Below are positions 1-8,510 of a stretch of DNA of 64,000 nt, one piece after another. Within the stretch, counting starts at the first letter, position 1. Every line of letters begins with the position of its first letter. Position numbers and translations under genes: made by a program. The stretch is from assembly GCA_965246935.1 (NCBI GenBank), contig CBDFGC010000004.1, positions 330,272 to 394,271 of the forward strand, in the 5' to 3' direction. The stretch comes from JAZKFT01 sp965246935. GTDB lineage: Bacteria; Bacteroidota; Bacteroidia; Chitinophagales; Chitinophagaceae. Under the pieces are notes generated by a model. That model saw nothing but the letters and a program-made list of their open reading frames with translations. It made no database searches and was not told the DNA's origin.

Positions 1-1285
1 CCGGCAGCGGATTCCATTTTATGGCCGTAGGATGAATGCCCAATTGCGAAAACAGGTAAACAGCGATAGCATTGCGATCAGCCGGTTCTGTAAAAGAAAT
101 CAATAGAAACTTATCTCTAATACCGGTACAGGCAACCTGCTGTAATGCAAAATGATGAAGCAATGTTTCTATTTCATCCAGGCTCATGCGGTTGCCATAC
201 AGTTTTATAAACCGTTTTGATCTGCCGGTAATATACAAATAGCCATCCTCATCCATCCGGGCCAGGTCGCCTGTATGTAACGGTTGAATCTGTTCGTACG
301 TGAGCAGGTCTGCGGCTGTTTCGGCATAGCCGCCGAACACATTCGGGCCAGTGTACAATAGCTCCGCCGTAGCGTTGTCAATCTTAAATTGCCCGCCGGG
401 TATAGCCATGCCAATAGAACCTGATTTGTATAATGCCTGATTCGGCGGCAGGTAAGCCATGCGGGCAGTCGCTTCCGTTTGACCATACATTATAAAAAAT
501 GTCGAATTATTTTTCTGTGCATACATAGCGGCTTTTTTTACCAGTTCGTTCTGTAGCCTGCCACCCGCCTGTGTAAAATATTTTAGCGTAGGGAAATGTT
601 TGGTAAAGACCCCCAGCCGGTTCAGTATTTCATACGTAAAGGGCACTCCGGCTAATGAAGTAAATTCATAATATTCCCAGGCCTCCCAAAAAGCTTTTTG
701 CACCATATCGGGCAGGCCGCAAACAACGGTAGCACCGGCCAACGCATGTGTAGTGAGTACGGATAAGCCATAGCTGTAATAAACAGGCAGGTTCAGCGGA
801 GCAGTATCTTTTTCATTGATGGGTAAATATTGCAATATAGAACGGGCATTGGCCAGCAGGTTTTCTTCACTCAACTTCACCAACTTAGGTGAGCCGGTAC
901 TGCCACTGGTGCTTACTAAAATTTTAATAGCCGGATGAACAGCCGTTGCATTTTCTTTTTGTAAAAAATAACTATCCTGTTGTTGCCAGCCATTTATTTC
1001 CAGCCGGCTTTCATCATAAATAATGACCGGGCTATAACTATCTTCTAATGTGTTTTTTTGTGTTTTCGATAAACTTTTTGGTAGCAGGGCTAAGGCTGCA
1101 CCGCTTTGGTACCAGCGAAAAAAATGGTGTAGTGAATGGATAGAATTATCTACATACAAAAATGCAAGCCTGCCAGTGAAGTTTTGCTGATCTGTTATTA
1201 TTTGTTGCCAGCTAAAACGTTCGTCGGTAGCCGCATCAATAATAGTAAACGAAGCAGGAATCGATTGGATAAAAGAATCTGGCAT
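1..1285 (-). CDS. AMP-dependent synthetase/ligase (adenylating enzyme), 3' end outside window
   Basis: ANL-superfamily enzyme that activates a carboxylic acid as the acyl-adenylate; the substrate cannot be told from sequence. I translated the minus strand from the ATG at 1285, giving 428 codons that run off the left edge. Visible family motifs are the phosphate-binding loop STSGSTGSPKLVK (about residues 124-136), the A5 motif YGQTEAT (about 265-271), and TGDLARMDEDGYLYITGRSK with following K and E (about 337-370), the A7/A8 hinge region. The last part of the C-terminal lid, including the usual catalytic lysine, lies beyond the window. The N-terminal part is short, so it may be an acyl-CoA ligase or a stand-alone adenylation protein. 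A palindromic tandem repeat lies immediately upstream, and the next gene on the same strand is a small hypothetical. Family call is firm; substrate unknown. Confidence 0.85.
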   Translation of the reverse strand, partial: MPDSFIQSIPASFTIIDAATDERFSWQQIITDQQNFTGRLAFLYVDNSIHSLHHFFRWYQSGAALALLPKSLSKTQKNTLEDSYSPVIIYDESRLEINGWQQQDSYFLQKENATAVHPAIKILVSTSGSTGSPKLVKLSEENLLANARSILQYLPINEKDTAPLNLPVYYSYGLSVLTTHALAGATVVCGLPDMVQKAFWEAWEYYEFTSLAGVPFTYEILNRLGVFTKHFPTLKYFTQAGGRLQNELVKKAAMYAQKNNSTFFIMYGQTEATARMAYLPPNQALYKSGSIGMAIPGGQFKIDNATAELLYTGPNVFGGYAETAADLLTYEQIQPLHTGDLARMDEDGYLYITGRSKRFIKLYGNRMSLDEIETLLHHFALQQVACTGIRDKFLLISFTEPADRNAIAVYLFSQLGIHPTAIKWNPLP

Positions 1286-1365
1286 AAACAATTTAAAAAG
1301 AGCAAGATAATAGGATTGTCGGTGCCTTTGGAAATTACGATGTTGCTACGAAAGCTTTCGAGGGA

Positions 1366-1545
1366 TTCTTCCATTCCTTGAGGGGTTTCCAAATCCCTTC
1401 AAGGGTTGCAAAGTGGCGGTACTGCAAAAACGCTTTAAGGAATTCTTCCATTCCTTGAAGGGTTCCCAAATCCCTTCAAGGGTCACAAAGTGACGGTACC
1501 GCAAAAACACTTCAAGGGATTTGGGAACCCTTGAAGCGTTCCATC
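1366..1545. repeat. 77-bp tandem repeat made of CCTTGAAGGG palindromes
   Basis: Two direct units begin at 1366 and 1443 (period 77 bp), each containing TTCTTCCATTCCTTGA, then AATCCCTTCAAGGGT, then a CAAAGTG(G/A)CGGTAC(T/C)GCAAAAAC segment. A third, inverted partial unit follows at about 1510-1540 (AGGGATTTGGGAACCCTTGAAG). Because CCTTGAAGGG and CCCTTCAAGG are complementary, each unit folds back on itself. It sits between the 3' end of the 109-aa gene and the start of the ligase, both on the minus strand, so its transcript would form hairpins in the ligase leader. Confidence 0.8.
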
Positions 1546-1873
1546 AATCACTATAGGCAATCAATTCATTATCCGTTTCGATAGCTTCCCGTAAAATAGA
1601 CAGAAAAGTTGCTTCCGGAGTTAATGGCACTGGTTTAGCCCTACGGCTGCGGCGGTAACGGCAGGGCCTGTTTATTTTGCGTAGTTCCTGATACTTCAGG
1701 TGTACCTGCTCGTTTGTCCAGCGGTAGTTATTGCGGTAATCTACCCAATGCTCAATAATACTTAGTTGTTGCAGGTGTGTAAAAGTGCTATAGTCTATGC
1801 TGCCTACGTAATCCAGGTTCGATAAGGATTGGTAGGGCTGATACGTTTCGCTGATTAAATAAAAGTCGAGCAT
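1544..1873 (-). CDS. hypothetical protein, 109 aa, MLDFYLI family
   Basis: Small soluble protein starting MLDFYLIS. The start fits conserved Bacteroidota hypotheticals that open with MLDFYLI, continue with a short segment naming a 'G-x-D/L..F..L' stretch and then a Y-rich, R-rich region; here that reads VGSIDYSTFTHLQ and HWVDYRNNYRW. Residues 65-82 are strongly basic (RKINRPCRYRRSRRAKP). There is no signal peptide, membrane segment or known domain. It ends inside the inverted arm of the palindromic repeat at 1366-1545. It lies on the same strand as the decayed response regulator upstream and the ligase downstream. Function unknown; I judge it real from the start motif and amino-acid composition. 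Confidence 0.6.
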   Translation of the reverse strand: MLDFYLISETYQPYQSLSNLDYVGSIDYSTFTHLQQLSIIEHWVDYRNNYRWTNEQVHLKYQELRKINRPCRYRRSRRAKPVPLTPEATFLSILREAIETDNELIAYSD

Positions 1874-1959
1874 GGATGAAAATGTATTCCGGTACGGCTA
1901 AAAATAATAAAGGGTGCCAAATGTACAAATCCGGGGTTACCGGAAGTACGCTGCAAGAT

Positions 1960-2480
1960 TTAATTTTCTGACAGCCCGTTCCGTACTGCATACATTACGA
2001 GGCCTACCCGGATTTTTAAACCCGGTTTTTCAAAGAGTACATCCCTATAACTTTCAACTGTACGAGGGCTTACAAGCATTTTTTCGCCAATTTCTTTATA
2101 AGCTAATTCGATACAGGCATAACGTAAAAAATTGATCTCCCTTTCGCTTAGTTTTATGGCAGGCTCAGCTTCGTTTTGTTCTGTTCCGATATTGTGCAGT
2201 ACCCGGTTGGTGGCCGAATCAGGATAATAAAAGCCTTTTTCCAGCAAGGCATCCAGTGCCTTTTCCAGTTCCGGCGGGTGAACGTTTTTACGCAGGTATC
2301 CATGTGCGCTGCATTTAATCATTTTAATCAGGGTGGCATCATCCTGCATCGAGAGCGCCATCCCTTCTACTGCCAGATGTTTTTTCCAGGCTTTAGGCGG
2401 TCTCAACACCGTCTATCACCGGTATCTACGTATCGTAAGACAGCACATCCGGCAGGATGCCCACTATCTATGTTTTTCTT
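1960..2480 (-). pseudogene. decayed NarL/FixJ response regulator
   Basis: The region 1960-2409 still encodes the second half of a NarL-type regulator: end of receiver (MALSMQDD, then the conserved K in YLRKN) and a LuxR-type HTH (LSEREINFLRYACIELAYKEIG, then SPRTVESYR). An open reading frame starts at GTG 2409 but lacks the phospho-accepting Asp. Upstream, receiver remnants can be read in another frame with stops: LPDVLSYDT-stop-IPVIDGVETA-stop-SLEK (about 2385-2455), which matches the usual PDVVLMD..MP..DGIET stretch. So the gene has at least one frameshift and two in-frame stops. The kinase/regulator pair just downstream on the plus strand is intact, so this is probably the relic of a paralogous system. 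Confidence 0.75.
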
Positions 2481-2650
2481 GTAATTCTTTGCCATTGCCC
2501 GGTTAATATAATACTTGGTAATTATCAAACACATTTTAGCATGGCAGTTACCGCTCTTCCTATCTCTAAATGACCGTCTACTATAGCCACGGTATGTTTT
2601 AATGTGTTTACCTTATATCTTTAGAAGTGTATTCATAAATAGTCAAAACA

Positions 2651-5600
2651 TTGTCCTACCATATATCCATTAAATTAACGGTCTATTTCTTTATTTTTAT
2701 AAATGTACGCGGCTTTGCGCAACAAACTATTTGGGACAAATTTTCCATTTCCAAAATAACACCCGACAATGGCCTTTCGCAAGGCAGCAACTATTTCCGC
2801 TACGAAGATAGCAAAGGCTACATGTGGATTACCTGCAACGATGCCCTTAACAGATACGATGGTAATAAAATAAAAGTATATAACCTTAATACGTATTTTA
2901 AAAACTGCCCCATACTTCAGCAGGGGTATGGCTTTGCGGAAGATGCAGAAGGCAATATTTACATTGGGAGTACAAAAGGACTTTATCTATATCACCGCAA
3001 TCAGGATAAATTTTCCCTGCAAAAAATATTTACAAACTCTCCGGATGAAGTAGCTATGCCATTTGGCTATAAAGATGGTAAAATATGGTGCTTTAACAGG
3101 CAATGGCAGTTGGCCACTTATGATGTAGTTACTAAAAAAGTGAAATTGATTACCAAAGTGGCTTTACTGCCTTTGAATTCGGTGCATGTGTATCAATTAG
3201 AAGCCAACGCTTTTTATTATCATTTCCCTTTTATAGATAAAGAAGGCAATTGCTGGTTGTTTGCTAATAACAATATAGCCCGATATAGCATCACCTTAAA
3301 AAAGACTACTTACCCCTTAGAAACCTACTTGTATAAAAAAAAGGCAACCATTTATGGTTCTGCTTATGATGCTTTCACTAATCATATTTTGTTAGGTACT
3401 GCCAATGGTCTATTGTGCTATAATATTGGTGAAAACAACGTTGAGGAAATAGTTTCTTTGGCCGGTGAGCATATAGGTCTTTTAAGCCAGATAGGCGTTG
3501 GGGGCCACTTTATTGTGCTTAAAACCGATCGCGGCGGCCTGGCATTTACTACTAAAGATTTTGCACAGGGCCGGTGGATAGAACCTGATGGTAGAGAGAA
3601 ATATAAGCGCTCCTTCCAGTTTGCTTTTGATAAAAGCGACCGCCTTTGGTTTTGCGATGATGGCCAGGGGCAGATTATTTTTAATTTTCAACCTCCTTTA
3701 TTAAACAAAGAGCCTGGGGACGAAGCGGCTTTTCAGGAATTGATATCTAATGGTGTTGGCGGTTTTGCGGAATGGCCCAACGGTGATATACTCATTCAAA
3801 ATAAATTTATACAGAATAAAAATACGCATCGCCTTAGCCACAGCCAAAATATAATCCTAAAGGGTAAAAATCTTTATAAAACCGCTACCGACTATTTTAG
3901 AAAAGGTATTTGGTTTTACAATGCTGTTGCACCTGAAAAAAAAGATGCCAATATTTTTTTTCTTGATCAGAAAGATGAAATATCTATAGTTTTTCCCCGC
4001 ATGCATGCCGATACCCTGGGCGTGCTTCAGGATGTGAAAGTGATGCCTGACGGACGGGTATTTTTCGCTTCCACAACGGGACTCTATCGACTCGTTGAAA
4101 AAACAAAATCCCTATCCAAAATACAGCAACTGAGGCTGCCCAATGCCTTTTTCATCAATCTATTAGCCAGGCACAAGATGGCAGTAAGCTACCTTAATAA
4201 TGATATGATGCTGGCCGAAGTACTGGCAAATGATGATGTAATGCCCATTCAAAAAATATTGCCGGGCATACAATCTTTTTACATACAGGAAGATACTTTG
4301 CGACAAAGATATTGGGTTGGAGCAAATAATGGGTTGTACCTGTTAGATAAAAACTTAAAGACTCTTAAATTATTTGATGCCAATAACGGCCTGGCCGGCA
4401 CCTATATTTATGGATTGTTATTGGATAAGGAAGGAAATGCATGGTGTAGTCACCAACGGGGGCTTAGCAGCATTAATACCCAAACTTTTCAAATTATAAA
4501 TTACGACAAAAGCGATGGCATACAAGACTGGGATTTTAATAACCGCTCCTTTTTTAAGGCCAGCGATGGTACCATGTTTTTTGGCGGTGTAAGTGGGTAT
4601 AATTATTTTAAACCACCATTAAAACCGTATTCTTTTTATGAACCTGAGGTATATGTTGATGAGATTTTAGTGAACAATAAAACTTTTTATCCGGATACTA
4701 ACGCTAACCTTTTAACAAAACTGGCGCTGCCTTTTACGGAAAATAATATAGTGATTAAAGCGGGTATTAAAGATCTGGACAATTCGGGCATTCAACAACT
4801 TATTTACCGGCTTCGCACAACAGATAATAAATGGGAATACATACCTAACTACAGCAATATATCCTTCAAAAGCCTGGCACCCGGCACTTATACCTTGCAA
4901 CTAGGCTATTACGACAAGTATGCAAAGAAAGAACGAATACAAAAAACAATTTTAATTTCCATAGCTGCTCCCATTTATAAAAAAAGCTGGTTTTGGGCAT
5001 TAATAGCCGTCCTGCTTACAGGTATTATTTTTTGGTTAATAAACAGGCGTAAGCTTATGCAACAGCAGGTCGTATTTAGGCAACAGCTAGCCTTAGAAAA
5101 GCAGCGCACTAAAATAACTGCCGACTTGCATGACGATATTGGCGCATCGCTCAGCAGCCTGCAGGTAAACAGTGCGGTGGCTAACAGATTACTGGATATA
5201 GATAAAGCAAAAGCAAAAACATTATTAGGGAAAATAGAAGCCCAGGCGAAAGACCTGGCAGACAAAATTGGTGATATTATCTGGAGCATGAAGCCCGGCA
5301 AGGAAGAATTTATGACAATGAGCATGCGTATTAAAAACTTTGCGAATGATATACTAGGCGCAACTAATATAGACTATGAGCTGGATATTGACAAAACCTG
5401 CGATACCTCGATAACGGATATTACAGCCCGGAAAAATATTGTTTTTATTACGAAGGAGGCTATAAATAATTGCGTAAAATATAGTGAGGCAACAAAAGTT
5501 TTCATTCATTTAAAATGCAAACCGGGATTGATTTTACTCTCGGTAATAGATAACGGGAAAGGATTTGCAATCAATAAAACCTTGGGAAACGGCATTACTA

Positions 5601-5704
5601 ACATGCGTCGGCGTACAGAAGAATTAAGCGGAGAATTTTTTGTTGATTCAAGTACCGGAAACGGTACTATTATAAAAGTAGTAGTGCCGCTTGCTGTCCC
5701 TTAA
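2651..5704 (+). CDS. sensor histidine kinase with Reg_prop propeller and Y_Y_Y domain
   Basis: 1017-aa membrane sensor. Order: signal peptide (1-23, cleaved near FAQQ); periplasmic two-component propeller repeats over roughly residues 30-690, with many blades of the type GLxxY and EGNxW; a Y_Y_Y domain (about 700-770, YRLRTTDNKW and LAPGTYTLQL); one membrane helix (about 780-799); then a cytoplasmic HisKA_3-type dimerisation box with His in HDDIGASLSS (His about 827) and an HATPase_c domain (NIVFITKEAINN, DNGKGF, GNGITNMRRR). This is the classical split arrangement of LuxR-type kinases, lacking fused receiver or AraC domains. The start is TTG at 2651, chosen because it is the only start directly before the signal peptide. 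The cognate regulator follows after 44 bp. It probably controls the downstream surface-protein operon. Confidence 0.93.
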   Translation: MSYHISIKLTVYFFIFINVRGFAQQTIWDKFSISKITPDNGLSQGSNYFRYEDSKGYMWITCNDALNRYDGNKIKVYNLNTYFKNCPILQQGYGFAEDAEGNIYIGSTKGLYLYHRNQDKFSLQKIFTNSPDEVAMPFGYKDGKIWCFNRQWQLATYDVVTKKVKLITKVALLPLNSVHVYQLEANAFYYHFPFIDKEGNCWLFANNNIARYSITLKKTTYPLETYLYKKKATIYGSAYDAFTNHILLGTANGLLCYNIGENNVEEIVSLAGEHIGLLSQIGVGGHFIVLKTDRGGLAFTTKDFAQGRWIEPDGREKYKRSFQFAFDKSDRLWFCDDGQGQIIFNFQPPLLNKEPGDEAAFQELISNGVGGFAEWPNGDILIQNKFIQNKNTHRLSHSQNIILKGKNLYKTATDYFRKGIWFYNAVAPEKKDANIFFLDQKDEISIVFPRMHADTLGVLQDVKVMPDGRVFFASTTGLYRLVEKTKSLSKIQQLRLPNAFFINLLARHKMAVSYLNNDMMLAEVLANDDVMPIQKILPGIQSFYIQEDTLRQRYWVGANNGLYLLDKNLKTLKLFDANNGLAGTYIYGLLLDKEGNAWCSHQRGLSSINTQTFQIINYDKSDGIQDWDFNNRSFFKASDGTMFFGGVSGYNYFKPPLKPYSFYEPEVYVDEILVNNKTFYPDTNANLLTKLALPFTENNIVIKAGIKDLDNSGIQQLIYRLRTTDNKWEYIPNYSNISFKSLAPGTYTLQLGYYDKYAKKERIQKTILISIAAPIYKKSWFWALIAVLLTGIIFWLINRRKLMQQQVVFRQQLALEKQRTKITADLHDDIGASLSSLQVNSAVANRLLDIDKAKAKTLLGKIEAQAKDLADKIGDIIWSMKPGKEEFMTMSMRIKNFANDILGATNIDYELDIDKTCDTSITDITARKNIVFITKEAINNCVKYSEATKVFIHLKCKPGLILLSVIDNGKGFAINKTLGNGITNMRRRTEELSGEFFVDSSTGNGTIIKVVVPLAVP

Positions 5705-5736
5705 TTTAATGACAATATTTTTTGGCATAGCTACAT

Positions 5737-5744
5737 TAAGTTTG
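5737..5744 (+). promoter_or_regulatory. candidate -7 box (TAAGTTTG)
   Basis: TAAGTTTG matches the Bacteroidota -7 consensus TAnnTTTG and lies 5 bp before the ATG of the response regulator. No -33 TTTG at the usual distance was seen, so it may be fortuitous; an active box here would give a nearly leaderless transcript. Confidence 0.25.
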
Positions 5745-5748
5745 TACG

Positions 5749-6369
5749 ATGATGATAAGGGTGTTTATATATGATGACCATAAAGAAAGGCGGGATAGCC
5801 TAAAGGCCCTGTTCTGTTTAAATGAAAATATAAAATTCGTGGGCGAGGCAGGGAATTGTCAAAACGTATTAACTGAAATGGATGAGTTTTATCCCGATGT
5901 AGTGCTTATGGACATAAACATGCCCGAAGCGGATGGTATAGAAGGGTTACGCCTTATAAAATCAAAACATCCTGAAATAAAAGTGCTGATGCAGACGGCT
6001 TACGACGACAGCGAGAAAATATTTACCAGTATAAAAAGCGGCGCCAGCGGCTATATTTTGAAAAACGACAAACCCCAACGCATACTACAGGCCATCGATG
6101 AAGTGTTTGAAGGCGGCGCCGTGATGAACCCCGCCATTGCACAAAAGGTGCTGGATTATTTTAAACCCATAGAGAAAAAATCGCCGTTAAGCCCAAAAGA
6201 AAATGAAGTATTGAGCCTCCTCTCGGAAGGCTTAAGTTATAAAATGGTGGCCGATAAATTAGGGGTGAGCCATAATACGGTAAACACTCACGCTAAACGC
6301 ATTTACGATAAATTACATATTTCCTCCCTGGGTGAAGCCATTGCCTGGTTTTATAAAAACAAAAACTAA
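5749..6369 (+). CDS. NarL/FixJ-family response regulator
   Basis: 206 aa. N-terminal receiver (1-120) with the acidic pair DD at 10-11 (IYDDHKERR), phospho-acceptor Asp about residue 55 (VVLMDINMPEADG), the Thr position as T in MQTAYDD and the conserved Lys in ILKNDKP. C-terminal LuxR-type helix-turn-helix (about 145-200): LSPKENEVLSLLSEGLSYKM followed by SHNTVNTHAKRIYDKL. It begins 44 bp after the histidine kinase and is certainly its partner. The next genes downstream on the same strand encode secreted proteins, the plausible targets. Confidence 0.95.
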   Translation: MMIRVFIYDDHKERRDSLKALFCLNENIKFVGEAGNCQNVLTEMDEFYPDVVLMDINMPEADGIEGLRLIKSKHPEIKVLMQTAYDDSEKIFTSIKSGASGYILKNDKPQRILQAIDEVFEGGAVMNPAIAQKVLDYFKPIEKKSPLSPKENEVLSLLSEGLSYKMVADKLGVSHNTVNTHAKRIYDKLHISSLGEAIAWFYKNKN

Positions 6370-6397
6370 CTGCCGCTTATTTTATCAATTAATTCTT

Positions 6398-6429
6398 TCC
6401 CCTGTCATTAGATTTGGGGATTTTTTTTT
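6398..6429 (+). terminator. weak intrinsic terminator after the response regulator
   Basis: A 5-bp G/C-rich stem (TCCCC at 6398-6402, GGGGA at 6416-6420) is followed directly by nine T residues (6421-6429). The loop is 13 nt, so the structure is weak. The position 29 bp after the regulator stop and the T-tract support it. Confidence 0.5.
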
Positions 6430-6710
6430 GCATATAAGTGACCACTTTTGTGTTATAAATTATGGCCCATGTAATGTTGCTAGCCTAAAAAGATATTTAA
6501 CTTTTATTTTTCTAATTGATTGCCATGCAGCTCCGGCTACCTGAATTATTACCAGTTATAATGTAATTTTTAAATAAAATAAAATTTATAAATAGTAAAT
6601 AAACAAAATATATATCCAATTATATGCGCTGTTTACATAAGCCAGCTTATGCCCTATCTACTGGTGGAAGAAAAATAGCGCTTACAATTTTAAATTATAA
6701 ACCCACAATT

Positions 6711-8493
6711 ATGAAATGGAAATTATTGTTCCTGGCCTTTACGCTGGCGCTCAGAAGCATGGCACAAAACCCCATCAGCAGCATCAGCATTAGCATGCCC
6801 GCTGTAATGCCCGGTAGCATTAGCGATTGGGCTAGTACCATGCCGCCTGTAACCATACAGGCAAGTGCAAGGCTTGATAGCAGCCGCAGCATACCCGGCT
6901 ACGTTCGGGAAGGCAAGGTATTGGTAACTATTAAAAACGGCAGCAGTAAAGTATGTGGTGCATTTAATAGTACCAATGCGCCATCTGCGGGCATCAACGG
7001 CCCTGTAAAGATTTACCGCGGTGCCGAAATAGAAAAACTATTGGCAAACCTGTATGCTGCAGCCCGGTGCCTACATGCTATGCGTACAATTTTTTGGCAA
7101 TTACAACGGTCAGGAAAAAGCATTGAGCGAAGAAATATGTAAACAGTTCTCTATAAAAGGGACCGATGCTAACACATATACGCCGCCGCAAAATATAATG
7201 CCCGCCGAAGGAAAAATTTTCTCCGAAACAGAAGCCAAACAACCCCTTACATTTCGCTGGACACCGGTGGTGCCAAAGCCGCAGGGAGATGTCATTTATA
7301 AAGTGCGGGTATTGGAAATACGCAAAGGGCTATCGGCTACGGAGGCGATGAAAACTAACACCCCTATCCTGGAAAAAGAAGTAGTAAACCAAACACAATT
7401 ATTCTTTGGTGGTGTGTTTGATGGTCCTATTAATAAAATAAATAGTGATTCCAAATTGGGTTGGTATGTAGAGGCAACGGATAAACAAGGCAAGAGTTTG
7501 GGCAGTAGTGGGGTGACGGTATTTAGTTTAGGCAGCAGTGCCAGCCAAAATCCACAGTTAAAAACAGGAGGCTGCCAGCTGGATTTTAAAATAACTAGCA
7601 GCAGTTGTGCAAAAGACAGCAGCGGCAAACTCTTTTACACCTTTTGTGCAACCGTAAAAGATATTACTACCGTTAGTGGCACTACCATGTATTTCAATGA
7701 CCCGCTTACCTTCAACTGCGCAAATGGTACGCTTACAGGTTGTGCATCTACATCTGTTTCCGACCTTTTAAAAAGCCCTAACGGCACCGTAATTTATATT
7801 GGCACATTTCCAAATACGGTACTAAAAACAGGGACAGGAAATACGATTTGTTTTAAATACACCCCATCTGTTGCCACGGCCACTACTGCTAAATTTAATG
7901 CTTACGCTTTGTGTGCTACCGGCTCCGGCTCCGCTGCCGAAGGCTCTGGTTCGGCTACGGCTGATACGACGATAACCTTGCCCGCCTGCCCGTGCGTGTA
8001 TTGCGATCAATTTAAAGAATGGTCCTTTAGGCCCGAACAGGCAACAGCCACAGGCAGTGCCCCTAATAACTCAGTAAATGTAACTGCAACTATCACTGCC
8101 CCTGTTGCAACTATCAAATCATTTAAAACTGAACTGGTAAGTTTTGTACACAATGGCAAGGAAGAATGCTTTGGATGTAATAAGGATGCCAATACGTTTG
8201 GCAATTTTACCGGTGGCACATTTGGTAGCTGGGGCAATGGGGTCTTTCCGCTGGATGGTACTAATACAACCCATCATACACTTAGTTGGTTTGGTGCAAA
8301 CAGCAGTACTATACCGTTAGCAGGCCAGGCATTAAACTTAAGTTTTACGGCGCCTCCATTTAACCCGCTAAGCTGCTGCGATGATGAGATACAATTCTGC
8401 ATCCGCTACAGTTTTACCAATGCAGAGTGTCAAACCTGCAGCTATGTAAAATGCTACTCGGTAAAAAGAACCCATCGCCAAACAAATAATTAA
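6711..8493 (+). pseudogene. secreted FRWTP-type protein with Cys-rich C-terminal domain, frameshifted
   Basis: First gene of the surface operon. The ATG at 6711 opens a signal peptide (MKWKLLFLAFTLALRSMAQN). The reading continues to about 7035 (IYRGAEIEKLLAN), then must change frame to continue as LQPGAYMLCVQFF from about 7056 to the stop at 8493. The protein encoded at 14109-14969 has the same order of motifs (SDW, VRIDRVLQLENL, LPTGQYSLTVQLL, ITFRW, VTYRLQVYEV), which shows the two halves belong together. It also suggests a short deletion at the junction, because about 15 residues between LENL and LPTG are missing. The second half has FRWTPVVPKPQ followed by a C-terminal domain ending CC-x6-C-x9-C-x2-C-x4-C, shared with the next gene. 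The lesion may be a true mutation or an assembly error. Function unknown. Confidence 0.75.
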
Positions 8494-8510
8494 CATTTAA
8501 ATAAATTACA

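Noticed and set aside
205..486. 93-aa minus-strand frame
   Set aside because: Out of frame with the adenylating enzyme that occupies this region with clear motifs.
1366..1545. Possible CRISPR array
   Set aside because: Only two full direct units, with palindromic content conserved throughout and no variable spacers or cas genes.
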